The position numbers were made by a program, and so were the translations under genes. This document shows positions 37,250 to 48,614 of a DNA stretch of 64,000 bases, piece after piece; position 1 is the stretch's first letter; every line of letters starts with the position of its first letter. Source of the stretch: Lampris incognitus (taxonomy: Eukaryota; Chordata; Actinopteri; Lampriformes; Lampridae); NCBI RefSeq assembly GCF_029633865.1, contig NC_079222.1:32488830-32552829 (forward strand). The letters are read 5' to 3'. Below the pieces are notes generated by a model. It saw only the letters and a program-made list of their open reading frames with translations. It had not been told where the DNA came from and ran no database searches.

Positions 37250-37695
37250 CCCCACAGTCCAAAGACATGTAGCTCAGGTGACCCAGCCATACTAATTGTC
37301 CCGAGGTGTAAATGTGTGTGTGTGTGTGTGAGGCCTGTGATGGCCTGGTGGCCTGTCCAGGGTGTCTCCCCACCTGCTGCCCAATGATAGGCTCCAGCAT
37401 CCCCACAACCCTGCGAGCAGGATAACCGGTTTGGATAATGGATGGCTGGATGGATGGATGGATGGATGGATGGATGGATGGATGGATGGATGGATGGATG
37501 GATGGCTGGCTGGATGGAAGGATGGATGGATGGATGGATGGATGGATGGATGGATGGATGGATGGATGGATGGATGGATGGATAGCTGGATGGCTGGCTG
37601 GATGGAAGGATGGATGGATGGATGGATGGATGGATGGATGGATGGATGGATGGCTGGATGGATGGATGGATGGATGGCTGGATGGATGGATGGAT
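37250..37695 (+). mobile_element. Family alpha SINE, 3' half with giant ATGG array
   Basis: CACAGTCCAAAGACATGTAG to GAGCAGGATAACCGG, then about 255 bp of ATGG/GGAT units (37437-37695) broken by CTGG and AAGG variants. The variants recur as blocks (GGCTGGATGGAAGG twice), showing that the array grew by duplication of longer segments. Head missing. Confidence 0.9.
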
Positions 37696-38844
37696 GCATT
37701 CGGTGCAGTTCTCTTTACAGAGACTGTGAGGTCTACAGGGGACGTGGACAGAGAGGAAAACTGCAAGGATTCCACTCTGAACACGATCTTGCAGGATACT
37801 GCAGCATTGACTGTTTCTGTGTGCCTGGAGGCACTTTCTGAGTGACCTCTTCACCTCTACCGTCAAGTTCCCAACAGGTCCTCAATATATGTGTCCAAAC
37901 TGAGAAAACAGAGTTCATCCTCTTCTCTAAAACCCGTTTGCCTCATCGACAGTAACGTACATATACTTTGGCTATTTACCCTTCCGAGCTCGTCTGCATA
38001 ATTTGCACAACATCGCAGGAAGAGCACGGTTGTGGTACACTTTAAGTCTTGCCAATATTGACACTAACAAATTGTACACTCGTTCATTATGTGCAGTTAA
38101 TTTATTGTGACAGCCAACAGACTGTTATGCACTGCAGAAGCCAGTAACTTAATCTAGATGAGAGATGTACCCTGCTGTCCACAGAGGGCATACTCATCCA
38201 GATATTCATGACATTTGGACAATTTAAGCCAAACAACCCCCTTTCAGTTACTTAATATTCTGCGGCGGGCGAACCCCATGCACTCTGCTCGGCACAGCTC
38301 TGCCTTTCTCCTGCACCCGCTGAGAGGAAGTTTATCTGTGCAGACACCCCACTTCACCAGAACTCTACGTGGTGAAATGAAATACAGCAACAATTTAATG
38401 AAAGGAAAAAGAAAAGAAAAGAAGCACGGTTATATAAACATGGATGAATCATGCACCGCATTCTGAAGAAGCTTTTAATATCAGCAAACGCCATTTATTG
38501 TAATGTGGATCATTTTTGATCCGGTCATGGAAGACAACAACATATGCATCTAAAGGTTAAGAAGTTGTAGGAGTGCTGCCTCTGCCAAGTGCATATTTGA
38601 CTCAATATCAGTTTCAGCAGCCTGGAGGAAAAGTGAAAGGTGTGATAGTAAATGTCTGAAAAACTGCTCTTCCCTGCCCGTCTAACAGGGGTTCACCTCA
38701 GAGAGGCGTGTTAGGGCAAAATACACCAGGCCCCAGATCATTTATAGGCTGTCTCTCGTTCACACACGGTGTTTTCAAATATTCATGAACGTGAAACAGT
38801 CATAAAACATACAACACACACAACGTACAACACACAGGTTCGAT
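37696..38844. other. No gene seen
   Basis: Unassigned. Short open frames (for example 38215-38466) show no recognisable domain. Confidence 0.4.
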
Positions 38845-39436
38845 GGCCGGCAGCCATACCAACGTGTACCCTGGCTCTGCCAAATGATGGAAGCTGAGCA
38901 GGTATGGGCTTGGCTAGTACTTGGATGGGAGACCTCACGGGAAAAACTTGAGTTGCTGCAGGAAGTGGTGTTGGTGGGCCAGTAGGGGGCAGTCTACCCT
39001 TTGGTCCTAACAAAAACAAATCCCAATGCCCCAGTGCAGTGATACAGACACTGTGCTGTAGGAGGTGCCGTCCTCCGGATGAGACGTTAAACCGAGGTCC
39101 TGACTCACTGTGGTCATAGATCCCATGGCACTTCCCGCAAAGAGTAGGGGGGGTCCCCGGTGTCCCGGCGAAATTCCCAACCTGGCTCTCTCCAACTGGC
39201 CACATAATCCCCCCCCCCTCATGTAATTGGCTCAGTGATTCCTCCCTCTCCACCTCAAGCTGATGTGTGGTGAGCATTCTGGCGCAAAATGGCTGCCGTG
39301 CCTCACCCAGGTGGTGCTGCACATTGGTGGTGGTTGAAGTGAGTTACCCCTTCAATGTGAAGCTCTTGGTGTCTAAAAAGCACTATATAAATGTAATGAT
39401 GATGATGATGATGATAATGATGATTATTATTATTAA
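38845..39436 (+). mobile_element. 5S rRNA-derived SINE, copy 2 (full length)
   Basis: 5S-like head with GAAGCTGAGCAGG and CTTGGATGGGAGACC, then the same body as copy 1, ending ACTATATAAATG and ATG/ATT repeats to 39436. The head has a 4-nt insertion relative to copy 1 after GGGAGACCT. Confidence 0.87.
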
Positions 39437-39789
39437 GCTGTAACAATTGCCATCTTACTTGATGTGCAAAATTCCCCCAATGCAGCCAGGCAGCCTGACT
39501 TTAGATGAAGCATGCTCTGAGCAGTGAAATAATTAACGATTCCTTTCACAGCTGGTGCCTTGCCTGCCATGCTTCACAGCACTGACACGGGCAGTGTTGT
39601 GACCTGACACCTGTAGCCTGTCTTAATGACTAAAGATCTGTTGCTTTGACCTCGGTAGTAATGAAACGCTCCTGCCAACCTTGATCCGCTACACTTTGCT
39701 TGTCAAATAGATCTGGGGGAGATGCTGTGTCATGGGCTCTGCATACTGTTTCAAAACACCTAGAAGGAACCCCCCCCCCACCTATCTCA

Positions 39790-40770
39790 GAATGTGTTTA
39801 TTGACTATGGCTCTGCATTTAATACTATTGCACCATCTAAGCTGGTGCTATAGCGTAGGGACCTTGGTCTGTGCAATTCCATCTGTAAGTGGTTATACGA
39901 CTTTCTGACAAGCAGACCTCAGACAGTGAAAGAAGCTGCACATCTACCGTAGTTCTCCACACAGGAGCACTACAGGGTTGCTGACGTAGTCCCTCACGCT
40001 ACAGCCTGTTCACACGTGACTCTGTAGCCAAATATCATAACGGCATTGAGACATTTGCAGGTGACACCACAGTAATTGGACTGATAAACGACAACAATGA
40101 AGATGCCTATAGGGAGGAGGTGAAGGACCTGTCCATATGGTGTCAAGATAACAACCTCTCCTGACATGTGGAGAAAACGAAGGAGAGAAATGTTGATTTT
40201 AGGAAGTCCAGCACGGTTCAGACACCAGTTTACATCAACTGTGTCCCCGCTGAAATGGCGAAGAACTTCAGATTTTTAGGCACTCAGATCTCAGAGCCCC
40301 TCTCCTGGGCTCTAAACACCAGCTGTGTCATCAAGAAGGCACAACAGAGACTCTGCCTTCTGAGATGTCTTAAATAATTCAGAATGTCCACAAAACCCCT
40401 GGTCAGTTTCTATCAGACTACTACAGAGAGCATCCTTACTGGAAGCATACCGGTGTGGTTTGGCAACCTGACTGAACAGGACCACAAACAACTGAGAAGG
40501 ATGGCAAAAAACGGCTTCAAACGTCATAGGAACAGCGCTGCCACGGCTTCAGGACATTCACACCACCCGCTGCAGACGGAGGGCCTTAAGTGTCATGGAG
40601 GAGGACACCATCCACCCAGCACATGATCTGTTCTCACTCCTTCCTTCAGGACAACTCATACAAAGCATCAAAGCTCAGACCAACTGTCTCAAAGCCATTT
40701 TTTACCCCCAGGCAGTCAGAGTGGTAAATAGGCAGCTTACATAATTTCAGTGAATTATTATTTTGTGGGA
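39790..40770 (+). pseudogene. Rex1-like LINE RT fragment, third copy
   Basis: Begins inside RT motif A (FIDYGSAFNTIAPSKL) and continues with DFLTSRPQTV, FAGDTTVIGLINDNNEDAYR (motif C with ADD changed to AGD), VEKTKERNVDFRKSS, FRFLGTQISEPLSW, TTTESILTGSIPVWFGN and LLPSGQLIQS. Frames change several times and an internal stop follows DNNLS. Both ends are truncated: no N-terminal RT part and no clear 3' UTR before the SINE at 40851. It belongs to the same family as the LINEs at 5.0 and 8.7 kb, but divergence by eye is larger. Confidence 0.8.
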
Positions 40771-40850
40771 TTTCTGGTTTCTCATTTATTGCTCTTGTTA
40801 TTATTATTCCGTTATACGTATATAGTAGTATAGTATATAGTGTATAGTAG

Positions 40851-41204
40851 GGTGGCATGATGGTGCAGTGGTTAGGTCTTGCAGCAAGAAGGTCCTGGGT
40901 TCGAGCCCCGGGGCAGTCCAACCTTTGAGGTCATCCCGGGTCGTCCTCTGTGTGGAGTTTGTATGTTTTCCCCACATCTGCATGGGTTTCCTTCGGGGGC
41001 TCTGGTTTCCTCCCACAGTCCAAAGACATGTAGGTCAGGTGAAGTAAATTGTCCTTAGGTGTGAGTGTGTGTGTTGGCCCTGTGATGGCCTGCCAGCCTG
41101 TCCAGGGTGCCTCCCCACCTGCCGCCCAATGACTGCTGGGATAGGCTCCAGCATCCCCAGGACCCTGAGAGCAGGATAAGCGGATTATGGATGAATAGAT
41201 GGAT
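40851..41204 (+). mobile_element. Family alpha SINE, full length
   Basis: Box A GGTGCAGTGGTTAGG and box B GGTTCGAGCCC (40897-40907), the standard body, and an ATGG-poor tail. Flanks TATATAGTGTATAGTAG (40834-40850) and CATATAGTATATAGTAG (41214-41230) form a near-identical target duplication. Confidence 0.92.
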
Positions 41205-41272
41205 TGTATATAGCATATAGTATATAGTAGGGCTGAGAAAGCCAGGGCACATGTATTTCATTGCATTGGAAG

Positions 41273-41366
41273 GTACATGTACCCAATTTAAATTGGTTAA
41301 TATACTGTTCGTTTGAATTTCCCTTATTTGTATTTATAGGGTTAAACTGTATTTTCTCTGCGTAAA
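41273..41366 (-). repeat. Left arm of ~90-bp inverted repeat pair
   Basis: Its complement matches 43186-43290 over about 75 bp with only about eight differences (shared AAAATACAGTTTAACCCTAT and AAATAAGGGAAAT). A perfect palindrome GGTACATGTACC lies at its outer edge (41271-41282). Confidence 0.8.
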
Positions 41367-42309
41367 ACAAGTTCTAAAATGTATGTTTTATGATGCTGTC
41401 ACATTTATATCAGCTAAGTATACTAGATGTGGAGTAACTGTAAAAGCCATCCTGAATCTGTCGTGCACCGTAAGAGTTTTTCTACTGGTTTAGACAGATG
41501 TCACTCATGGAGAGCGAGAGCGAGAGCGAGAGCGAGAGCGAGAGCGAGAGAGCGAGCCAGTCTTCCCATTTCCTGACCAATCAGGTGTAGAGGGGTGGCA
41601 CGACGGAAGTGGAGCGGAAGTGGAGGTTTAAGTATGTCTCTTTAAGTTTCATGTTGGCAAACTGGTTTTATTGGGTAGTACTGCCCTGTTCATGGGAAGA
41701 GTGAGCTGTTTGGATCCCTGTCGGTCAGTAAACTCCCTTTATCGGCGCTAGTGCTGTGGTCACGTTATGAGCGATTGCTAATTAGCCGATGCAGTCGCTA
41801 GCACGAGGAGAGGGATTGTGCGCGTGGAAGAACACATCACTTGCACCGAGTTTCCGGGTGAGTATGGACTCTGTTCGAAACTCTAATCTAATGAACAGTG
41901 AAGTTAAGATGAACAGACAGTTTATTGGTGGCTGTGGATTTTGAATAGTGTGCTGCGGACCTGGCGGCCACACAGCGATGGCGCCCTGAAGCGCTCTCAG
42001 GACTCGCCTCTGCGTGATGGAAGGGGCCTGGCTGCACTGGCACGCCCGCCACAGGACTGTGTTCCAGCACACAACGCTGGACTTCGCTGGACATGAGGGT
42101 TTGAACTGTGCTTCCGAGTGTCCAAGGGACAGTGAGTACTCGACTAACACTGACAAAGGGTTCAAGTGAGCCCCATCATGCGCGCCAGCGTTATGGTAGC
42201 AATAGAATGAGCTTATAAAATCCCGGGTGTTTTAGAGACAAGTGTTCTTCCATTCCACGCACACAATCATTCCACACCTGTTATGCTTAACTGATGTAAA
42301 TCCGGAACC
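41367..42309. other. GC-rich unassigned segment
   Basis: Between the inverted arms. It contains a GAGAGC hexamer array (41511-41552) and a GC-rich stretch at about 41940-42130. Open frames on the minus strand (for example 41782-42165) show no domain I recognise. It looks like transposon interior, but I cannot assign a family. Confidence 0.4.
41511..41552. repeat. GAGAGC hexanucleotide microsatellite
   Basis: Six to seven GAGAGC/GCGAGA units. Confidence 0.9.
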
Positions 42310-42920
42310 AGGAACATTTATTCCGCATCTCATTCCATGCAACACCGTTTCCCCCAGCCCACAGCAATGCAGCACAAAGACAAAAACACATCCAAACTAC
42401 AAGAACACATCCAAACTACAAGAACACATATATCCAAACTACAAACAACCCCAAAAAACTACAAAAAACACATATCAACATATAAAAAAAAACTGTCCAA
42501 GAGAACGGACGCCAGGATGACTGGCGGACTGCCGGTCTGCATGGGCTAGCAGTTAGCTTAGCCTGCCCCGTTTCTGCGTCCTGTCAGCTTGCCTTTGGTG
42601 TTTCCTCCTCAAGCGCAGCTCCAAGCAGGCCCCTGGGCCCACCGGACGCAGCAGACCAGGCTCCCCCAGCCGATCCAACGCCAACTCTCATCTAGACACC
42701 CTCGACACACCTCCCCACACTACACACGACGACACCAAAACCACAGGCAACGCCAGATGAGGCTGCTGCCAGACCGCCCCTGGTGCGGGCCAGCAGCCAG
42801 GCCAGCTTGCCCCGCTTCCGTGTCCTGACAGACCGCCCGCTGTGTTTCCTCCTCGGACACAGCTTCGGGCAGGGCCGTGGTCCTCAGGCCCACAGGATGC
42901 AGCAGACCAAGCTCTCCCAG
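42310..42920 (-). repeat. Dispersed repeat Q, copy 2, internally duplicated
   Basis: 42310-42600 matches the repeat at 3494-3960. The segment GCCTGCCCCG...CAGCAGACCAGGCTC (42558-42670) recurs in diverged form at 42804-42920, so this copy carries an internal duplication about 245 bp apart. CCAAACTACAAGAACACAT is also repeated in tandem near 42392-42435. Confidence 0.65.
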
Positions 42921-43010
42921 CCAGTCCAGCACCAGCTCCCCCAGCCATCAAACGAAAACACAAACCTTAGACTTAGACGTGGACACAGACACTGCATGGA
43001 CAGTACTGGG

Positions 43011-43190
43011 TGAGGCCGCCGCAAACGCAAGTTCACGCTGCCATCCTCCCACACCGGTACTGGGTGAGGCTGCTGCAAACGCAAGTTCATGCTGCCATCC
43101 TCCCACACGGGTACGGGGTGAGGCCGCTGCAAACGCAAGTTCACGCTGCCATCCTCCCACATCGGTATTGCATGAGGCCGCCGCAAACTT
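43011..43190. repeat. 54-bp minisatellite, three units plus a partial
   Basis: Units start at 43011, 43065, 43119 and 43173 (TGAGGCYGCYGCAAAC). The spacing is exactly 54 bp each time, so all frames stay in register. On the plus strand the unit reads GEAAANASSRCHPPTPVL, inside the open frame 42877-43515. No known protein family is apparent. Confidence 0.9.
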
Positions 43191-43290
43191 TACACAGAAA
43201 ATACAGTTTAACCCTATAAATGCAAATAAGGGAAATGTAAACAAACAGCATATTAACAAATTTAGACAGGGTTCTACATATGTATATGAT
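43186..43290 (+). repeat. Right arm of ~90-bp inverted repeat pair
   Basis: Partner of 41273-41366 in opposite orientation. Together they bound about 1.8 kb. Confidence 0.8.
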
Positions 43291-44386
43291 AATCAAGTGA
43301 ACTTGAACTCTATTTCACACATTATTTTGAGATTCAACCTTCTGACCCAACCACTGCTCTTCATCACCCACACCACACCTTCATACACATCACCGTTCAA
43401 CGACCAGTTCACGCCTATAAACAGATATAACGTGAGCAGACTTGAACATCGAAGTCTACCCCGAATGAACCGCTTAATACATCAGTCTGGTTTGAACTCA
43501 AATAAGACAAGTTAAAAAAACAAGTTAATCGTACTTATTTTTCACAGGTATATGTGTTTAAATTATTTCTGTGCTGCTCTTTTATTTAGTGCCTATAGAA
43601 AAAGCCCTCCTCAGCAGCTGCCGCTGGAGGGAGGAAGAGATGTTGCGGCCTAAATAAGACAAATTCGTTCATCTTGCGCTATTGTGACTGAATTAACCAC
43701 ACAGTGTTTTTAATATTTTATTATCTTCTCCAAAAAATGACGCTGACTAAAAATAAATTCCTAGAAGTCTACACACTTCATCTCTATCAGGGCCGTCACG
43801 GGGGGGTGGGGGTGGTGGGGGTTGCGAGGCCCTTCTCATTGACGTGCATGCACATGAATCACAGTCACGCATATAGCTATTGTAGCTCTACTGCAGCTAT
43901 TCTAGTTCTACTGTACGTGTAATCTCTGTGCAATACATTTTACCAAGTAGAATAATGCAGCATCATCTTGCACAGCTATGTTTTGTTTTGTTTTGTTTTT
44001 TTGCTATTATAATCTTTCAAAGGCAAAAATCAACTGTAAAACTATTGGCTTTACATCATCAGGTCAGCTCAGTTGTCACTTTATTTATTGAACCATGACA
44101 GTGTGTTACAATTCAATATTTCAGATCTATAGCCCATATTTCGTTCAGATTTTAGATCATTTTTCAGACTTGTCATTACATGTAGCCTACAGTCACCAAC
44201 ACGTGCACCTGATTGGACACCTGCTCAGCCACCACCTCTCTGGAAGTGTTGACAAATTTATCCAGCGAAATTCTTCCTTGTGTGTGACTTGTGTTTAAGA
44301 AATTGGTTGCACTCTCGTGCAGCCGATATTGTTTCCCCTTCTCCTTCTTCCTCGTAGTGATGAGCAGGGAGATAGAGCAGGCGCTA
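43291..44386. other. No gene seen
   Basis: Unassigned. A CAGGGCCGTCACGGGGGGG motif at 43788 vaguely resembles a hAT end but has no partner. Confidence 0.4.
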
Positions 44387-44739
44387 TTTCTTGCCACCCT
44401 CCCATACAGGCCAGATTTATGGAGAGCCCGTGATATGGTTGACTCATGCACATTTGCTGCAGTTTCAGCCACTGACCTCTGGAGCGCCTTCAGTGTGACT
44501 GCAGGATCATCTGTGGCTTTCCTCACCAGCCCACGTCTTGCTCGGACTCTTAGCTTTGAGGGACGGCCTGTCCTGCAAAGCATCTGGCTGGTGTGATACA
44601 GCTTCCACTTTCTCACAGTGGATCCAACAGTGTTCTGTGGGACATCCAAACACCTGGATATTGTTTTGTATCCCTTTCCCGCCTTCTGCATTTGAATCAC
44701 TTTGTCTCTTGCTTCAGTATTCAGCTCATTTGTCTTCAT
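44176..44739 (-). pseudogene. Uninterrupted ORF: Tc1 DNA-binding domain fused to unrelated tail
   Basis: 187 codons from the transposase start. Residues 1-117 are the transposase DNA-binding region described above, with no stop or frameshift. Residues 118-187 come from the flanking DNA beyond the truncation point and include a basic TTRKKEKGKQYR segment. Such a product could bind terminal repeats but could not cut or join DNA. There is no evidence that it is expressed. The simplest view is a truncated fossil whose frame happens to stay open. Confidence 0.6.
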
Positions 44740-44995
44740 TTTCTGATGGAGTTCATGCCCAGCTAATGGACTTAGTAAATAACACAGGGATTTTATATAA
44801 TAACAGAGGGATTTTATAAAATAACAGAGGGACTTTATACCCATAAATGAGACCATTACTTTAATATCTTACATGTGCACAATAATTATGTCCAATTATG
44901 TTAACCTGAGTTTGTTTTAGGAATAATTTGTCATTTGTGTAAACTTGGAGCTTTCAGGGCACAAGGGGTTATATACTTATGCAAGCACTATAGTT
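44387..44995 (-). mobile_element. Tc1-like transposon, 5' half only
   Basis: The left terminal-repeat-like end on the minus strand is CTATAGTGCTTGCATAAG at about 44977-44995. The 5' UTR contains three tandem copies of a ~27-bp unit (AATAACAGAGGGATTTTATA, 44775-44845). From the start codon at 44739 the frame encodes MKTNELNTEARDKVIQMQ, the helix-turn-helix GKGYKTISRCLDVPQNTV, the TGRPSKLRVRAR linker and VNVHEST-like ANVHESTISRALHKSGLY, that is the DNA-binding half of a transposase. Homology ends at about 44387, before the first catalytic aspartate. The right half of the element is missing. Confidence 0.85.
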
Positions 44996-45261
44996 TAGTT
45001 TTTAGTTTATTAATAAAAAGTCAGCTGAACATAACTTATTTTGGCTTTGGGAACATGCTGTTACAGCTTATGGGTTCACAAAAATAATATTGTTCCGGAA
45101 CAGCTGTGTGAGTATCTTTTATAATCCAGAAATCAGTGACGAATGAAGTATCTTTGACAACATTGCACCTGTTAAAACTGAAAACAGAGAAAAACAAAAA
45201 GCCCCCTGGAGAAATGGAATGGTTGTTTGGCAGCTTAAGAGAATGTCTCCAGACAGATTGA

Positions 45262-47150
45262 CAGTGGAGAAAGACTAAACTTTAGCTTACCCATGAAATC
45301 TACAAGGATAAATTAAAGAGGCCAGACAGTCTTATTTCTCTAAAATCATCAGTTAAAATATCAACAATAGCAAAGTGTTCTTCTCTACTGTTGACTGACT
45401 TATTAATCCACCGCCTCCAAAGCCATCAGAGTTGCTGCCCACTGAAAAAATGTGAGCAGGTCAGTACGTTCTTCAATAACAAAATTATTGCAATTAGACA
45501 GACCACTAGTGCCTCAAGATTCAGAAATGAACCTTACCCTCTGAAATATCACTGGTGCCATGTCTCACTTTGACGCTCTAGACCTTAAAAACTAGACAAT
45601 ATTGTTGGGCAGCTCAGGTCCTCCACCTGCTGCTTTAATCCTTTCTCTACCAAATGTTTTCAAATTGTTTTTCATTGCTTAGTACCTGAAGTATTAGAAA
45701 TTATTAACTGCTCTCTCCGGTCAGGTATATTTCCTGCAGCATTTAAAACAAGTGTTGTTAAATCACTTTTGAAGAAGAGCAACCTTGATGCCACAGTTAT
45801 TGCCAACTAGAGGCCCATCTCCAACTTACCATTTCTCAGCAAAATATTTGATAAAACAGTTTATTCGCAGCCTAATAGCTATTCAACATCAAACAACCCT
45901 TGAGCCATTTATCAATCATGTTTCTGATTTCACCATAGCACAGAAGCAGCCCTTATCAAAGTTGTGAATGAACACAGATTCTAATAAATTGTATGTTATC
46001 TTGCTCCTGGATCTCAGTGCCGCCTTTGACACTGCTGACAATGATATTTTACTAGAGTTAAGAAAATTGGGTCGGCCTTTCTGGACCTACCTACAGGACA
46101 GGCAGTTCTTTGTGTCCATTGGAGACTTTGCCTCAGGCAAAGTGGGTATAATGTGTGGGGTACCCCAAGGCTCGTATCTTGGACCATTACTATTTAATCT
46201 CTATATGCTCCCACTCGCACATGTTGTACAGAAACACAGAATAAATTGCCCTAATTATGCAGGTGATACATATCCCTATCTCCTGATGACCTAGATCCCA
46301 TACAGCCCCTAAAGGAGTGTATTGATGATATTAATCTATGGATGGTAGATAACTTTTTACAACAGAAAAAGACAAAACAGAAATACTCCACTTTTGGTGC
46401 AAAGACTCAGAGACAGAATTGCAGCTCATCTCAGCTATCTGTCTCTGAACTAGAAACCTTGGTGTAATCATAGATGGCGTTCTAAATTTTAAGAGCCACA
46501 TTAATCATCTCACAAGACCAGCCTTCTACCATCTTAAAACATTTCAAAACTAAGGGACTTTCTATCAAAATCAGACTGTGAGAAATTAATCCATGCATTT
46601 ATAACAAGTAGACTAGACTAACGTAGTGGACTATTCACCGGCCTCACGAAATCAGTTGTGCGCCAACTACAGTTAATTCAAAATGCGCCAACACATGTTC
46701 TCACCAGAACAAAAAATTATGAACACATTACACCTGTTCTTAGATCTCTGCATTGCCTCCCCGTCAAAACTAGAATCGATTTTAAAGTTCTGTTGCTTGT
46801 ATACACAAAGCTCAAAATGGCCTTGCATCTCAGTATATAAAAGACATGCTAATTAGACACAAACCAGCAAGAACTCTCAGGTCCAAAGGCAGTGGTCTTT
46901 TAACCATTAAGCAGGGAAGCTGCCTTTTGTATTTACGCCCCACGTAGATGGAAAGCCCTGCCTGAGGACCTGAGAGAGGCCCCCACACTGGACACCTTTA
47001 AAAGCAGGTTAAAAACATCACTTTTCACAACAGCCTAAGGCCAAGTTCTTGTTGTGTGTGTGTGCATTTTGTGTATTTTGATGTTTGTGTATTCTGCTCC
47101 GATCCCTGTATAACTGCACTAACACCTTTTGATATAGATGCATATTTATT
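45262..47150 (+). pseudogene. L2-type LINE, RT to 3' end, decayed
   Basis: Blocks in order: IYKDKLKRPDSLISLKSSVK, EQVSTFFNNKIIAIRQTTSA, SGIFPAAFKTSVVKSLLKKS, motif A LLLDLSAAFDTADNDILL (near 46010), motif B CGVPQGSYLGPLLFNLYMLP (near 46155), motif C YAGDTYPYL (near 46257) where ADD has become AGD, ECIDDINLWMVDNFLQ, LQLIQNAPTHVLTRTKNYEH, ITPVLRSLHCLPV and the end region HTGHL*KQVKNITF. Frames change often and stops are frequent. The segment 45968-46294 is the longest clean part (108 codons). The endonuclease is absent. It is an inactive 5'-truncated copy. Confidence 0.85.
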
Positions 47151-47938
47151 TTCTGCATTTGCACATTTATAATTGTGTTGCGATTGTGTTGTCACTCTAG
47201 GCCTCTCGTGATCACAGAACTATGGTTACGATGCGCAGCCTTCGTTATGCTGTGATCTCTAGGAAAATGTGTTTAAGAGCCTGTGACGACTCTTAATGAT
47301 TTGTAATATTGATAATATTCAGCAAATTAATTCCAATCATGGCCACAGCTGGAATGGAGGAGTTGCTCATGAATCATATAATTTTGTGTGCGCTCAGCTC
47401 TCTTCTGTTCTGAAAGGCAGATTTCTGCTTTCTGACTGGAACAGGCTGTCATGTTTAAACAATAGGCTATTTACCTGATAGTCGTGTTGTATTGGAGTCA
47501 CAAACAAGCCCGTGTGATCATTCACTTCTGATTCTTGTGGTGCTGCTACACGTTTAAACTCAAATTAACCTTGCAGATGAACAATTTAAAGCCCTCCAGT
47601 CCAGAGTACGAGGAGGCTCTTCAAGCCAAAACACCGACAGACAGCTGAGGCGCTGCAGTTTTAAGTGATGAAAGTCAACTGTTTTGTTTGCTTAAGCACA
47701 GTGTCTGTGTGTGTGTGTGTGTGTGTGTCTGTGTGTGTGCGCGCGCGCTAAACACTTGAAACTGCTGTCTTTAAATCGCATCTGCAAGTCTTGCAGAATG
47801 CATTGCGGTCCCCTAGTTCCAACTGGACACTACAGTTGTATGGATTGCTTCGTTGCAGAGAAATGGAGCAGCTTATTTCAGTTGCTTTGCTGGCTGCGTT
47901 CACGTGATGTTTGGGATTCATAAAATAAATAATATAAT
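47151..47938. other. No gene; TG/CG microsatellite
   Basis: Unassigned except a TGTGTG...GCGCGCGC run at 47701-47748, a sequence type able to adopt Z-DNA. Confidence 0.5.
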
Positions 47939-47946
47939 ACTGCAAA

Positions 47947-48433
47947 CAGTGTTGTAGTACTCCAGTCCAGGACTCGTGACTCGACTTGGACTTGAGCACT
48001 GATGGCTCAGACTTGGACTTGAGCATTGACTGCATTCGGACTCAGAATTTGGAGACGAGGACTCGGACCTGTTAACTGATAAAGACTGTATTTTTGTTTT
48101 GTTAGTTTTTCTGTAATAGGCCCTGATACTTTGGCACAAGATATTGATCGCTATATTAATACCGTAACATTATTCAATTTCCTGCAAGGGCAGGCACGTG
48201 CGCTCCACCTACATGCGGATTCACGTGCATACCCTCACGTTCAGTAACAGTTCGTGCTAAGGTGCCTAACTCGAACTCGACCCAGACTCAACCTTGATGA
48301 CTCAGCCTCGGACTCAGGTAATGGGGACTTGACTCGGACTCGACTCGGACTCTTCTTTGGGGACTCGGACTCGAACACTGGGGACTCGAGACTCGACTCG
48401 GACTCGAGGTTTAGTGACTCGACTACGACACTG
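47947..48433. mobile_element. hAT-type MITE with internal GACTCG arrays
   Basis: 487 bp, starting CAGTGTTGTAGTAC and ending GACTACGACACTG, 13-bp imperfect terminal inverted repeats. Exact 8-bp target duplication ACTGCAAA (47939-47946 and 48434-48441). Subterminal regions (about 47960-48070 and 48262-48420) are full of degenerate GACTCG/CGAGTC units in opposite orientations, separated by ~190 bp of ordinary sequence. No transposase is encoded. Confidence 0.9.
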
Positions 48434-48614
48434 ACTGCAAATACTAACGACAGGACAGTAAACTGTAAGTAACTGTGATCCTTCGCGGCCTCATACCACA
48501 TGATCATTCTACCAAACACTGTTCTATCTAAAATATACAACTGGTTTGAGTTTCTATAGAGAGGAGGCTTGAGTGCAATGCCTATACATTAAAGATAATA
48601 ATAGTAATAATGAT

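Noticed and set aside
37204..37866. 220-codon open frame rich in HPSIHPSI repeats
   Set aside because: It is translation of the ATGG/ATCC microsatellite; tetranucleotide arrays stay open in all frames without coding.
43788..43830. hAT left end (CAGGGCCGTCACGGGG)
   Set aside because: Only loosely similar to the end at 32487, with no partner end or target duplication.
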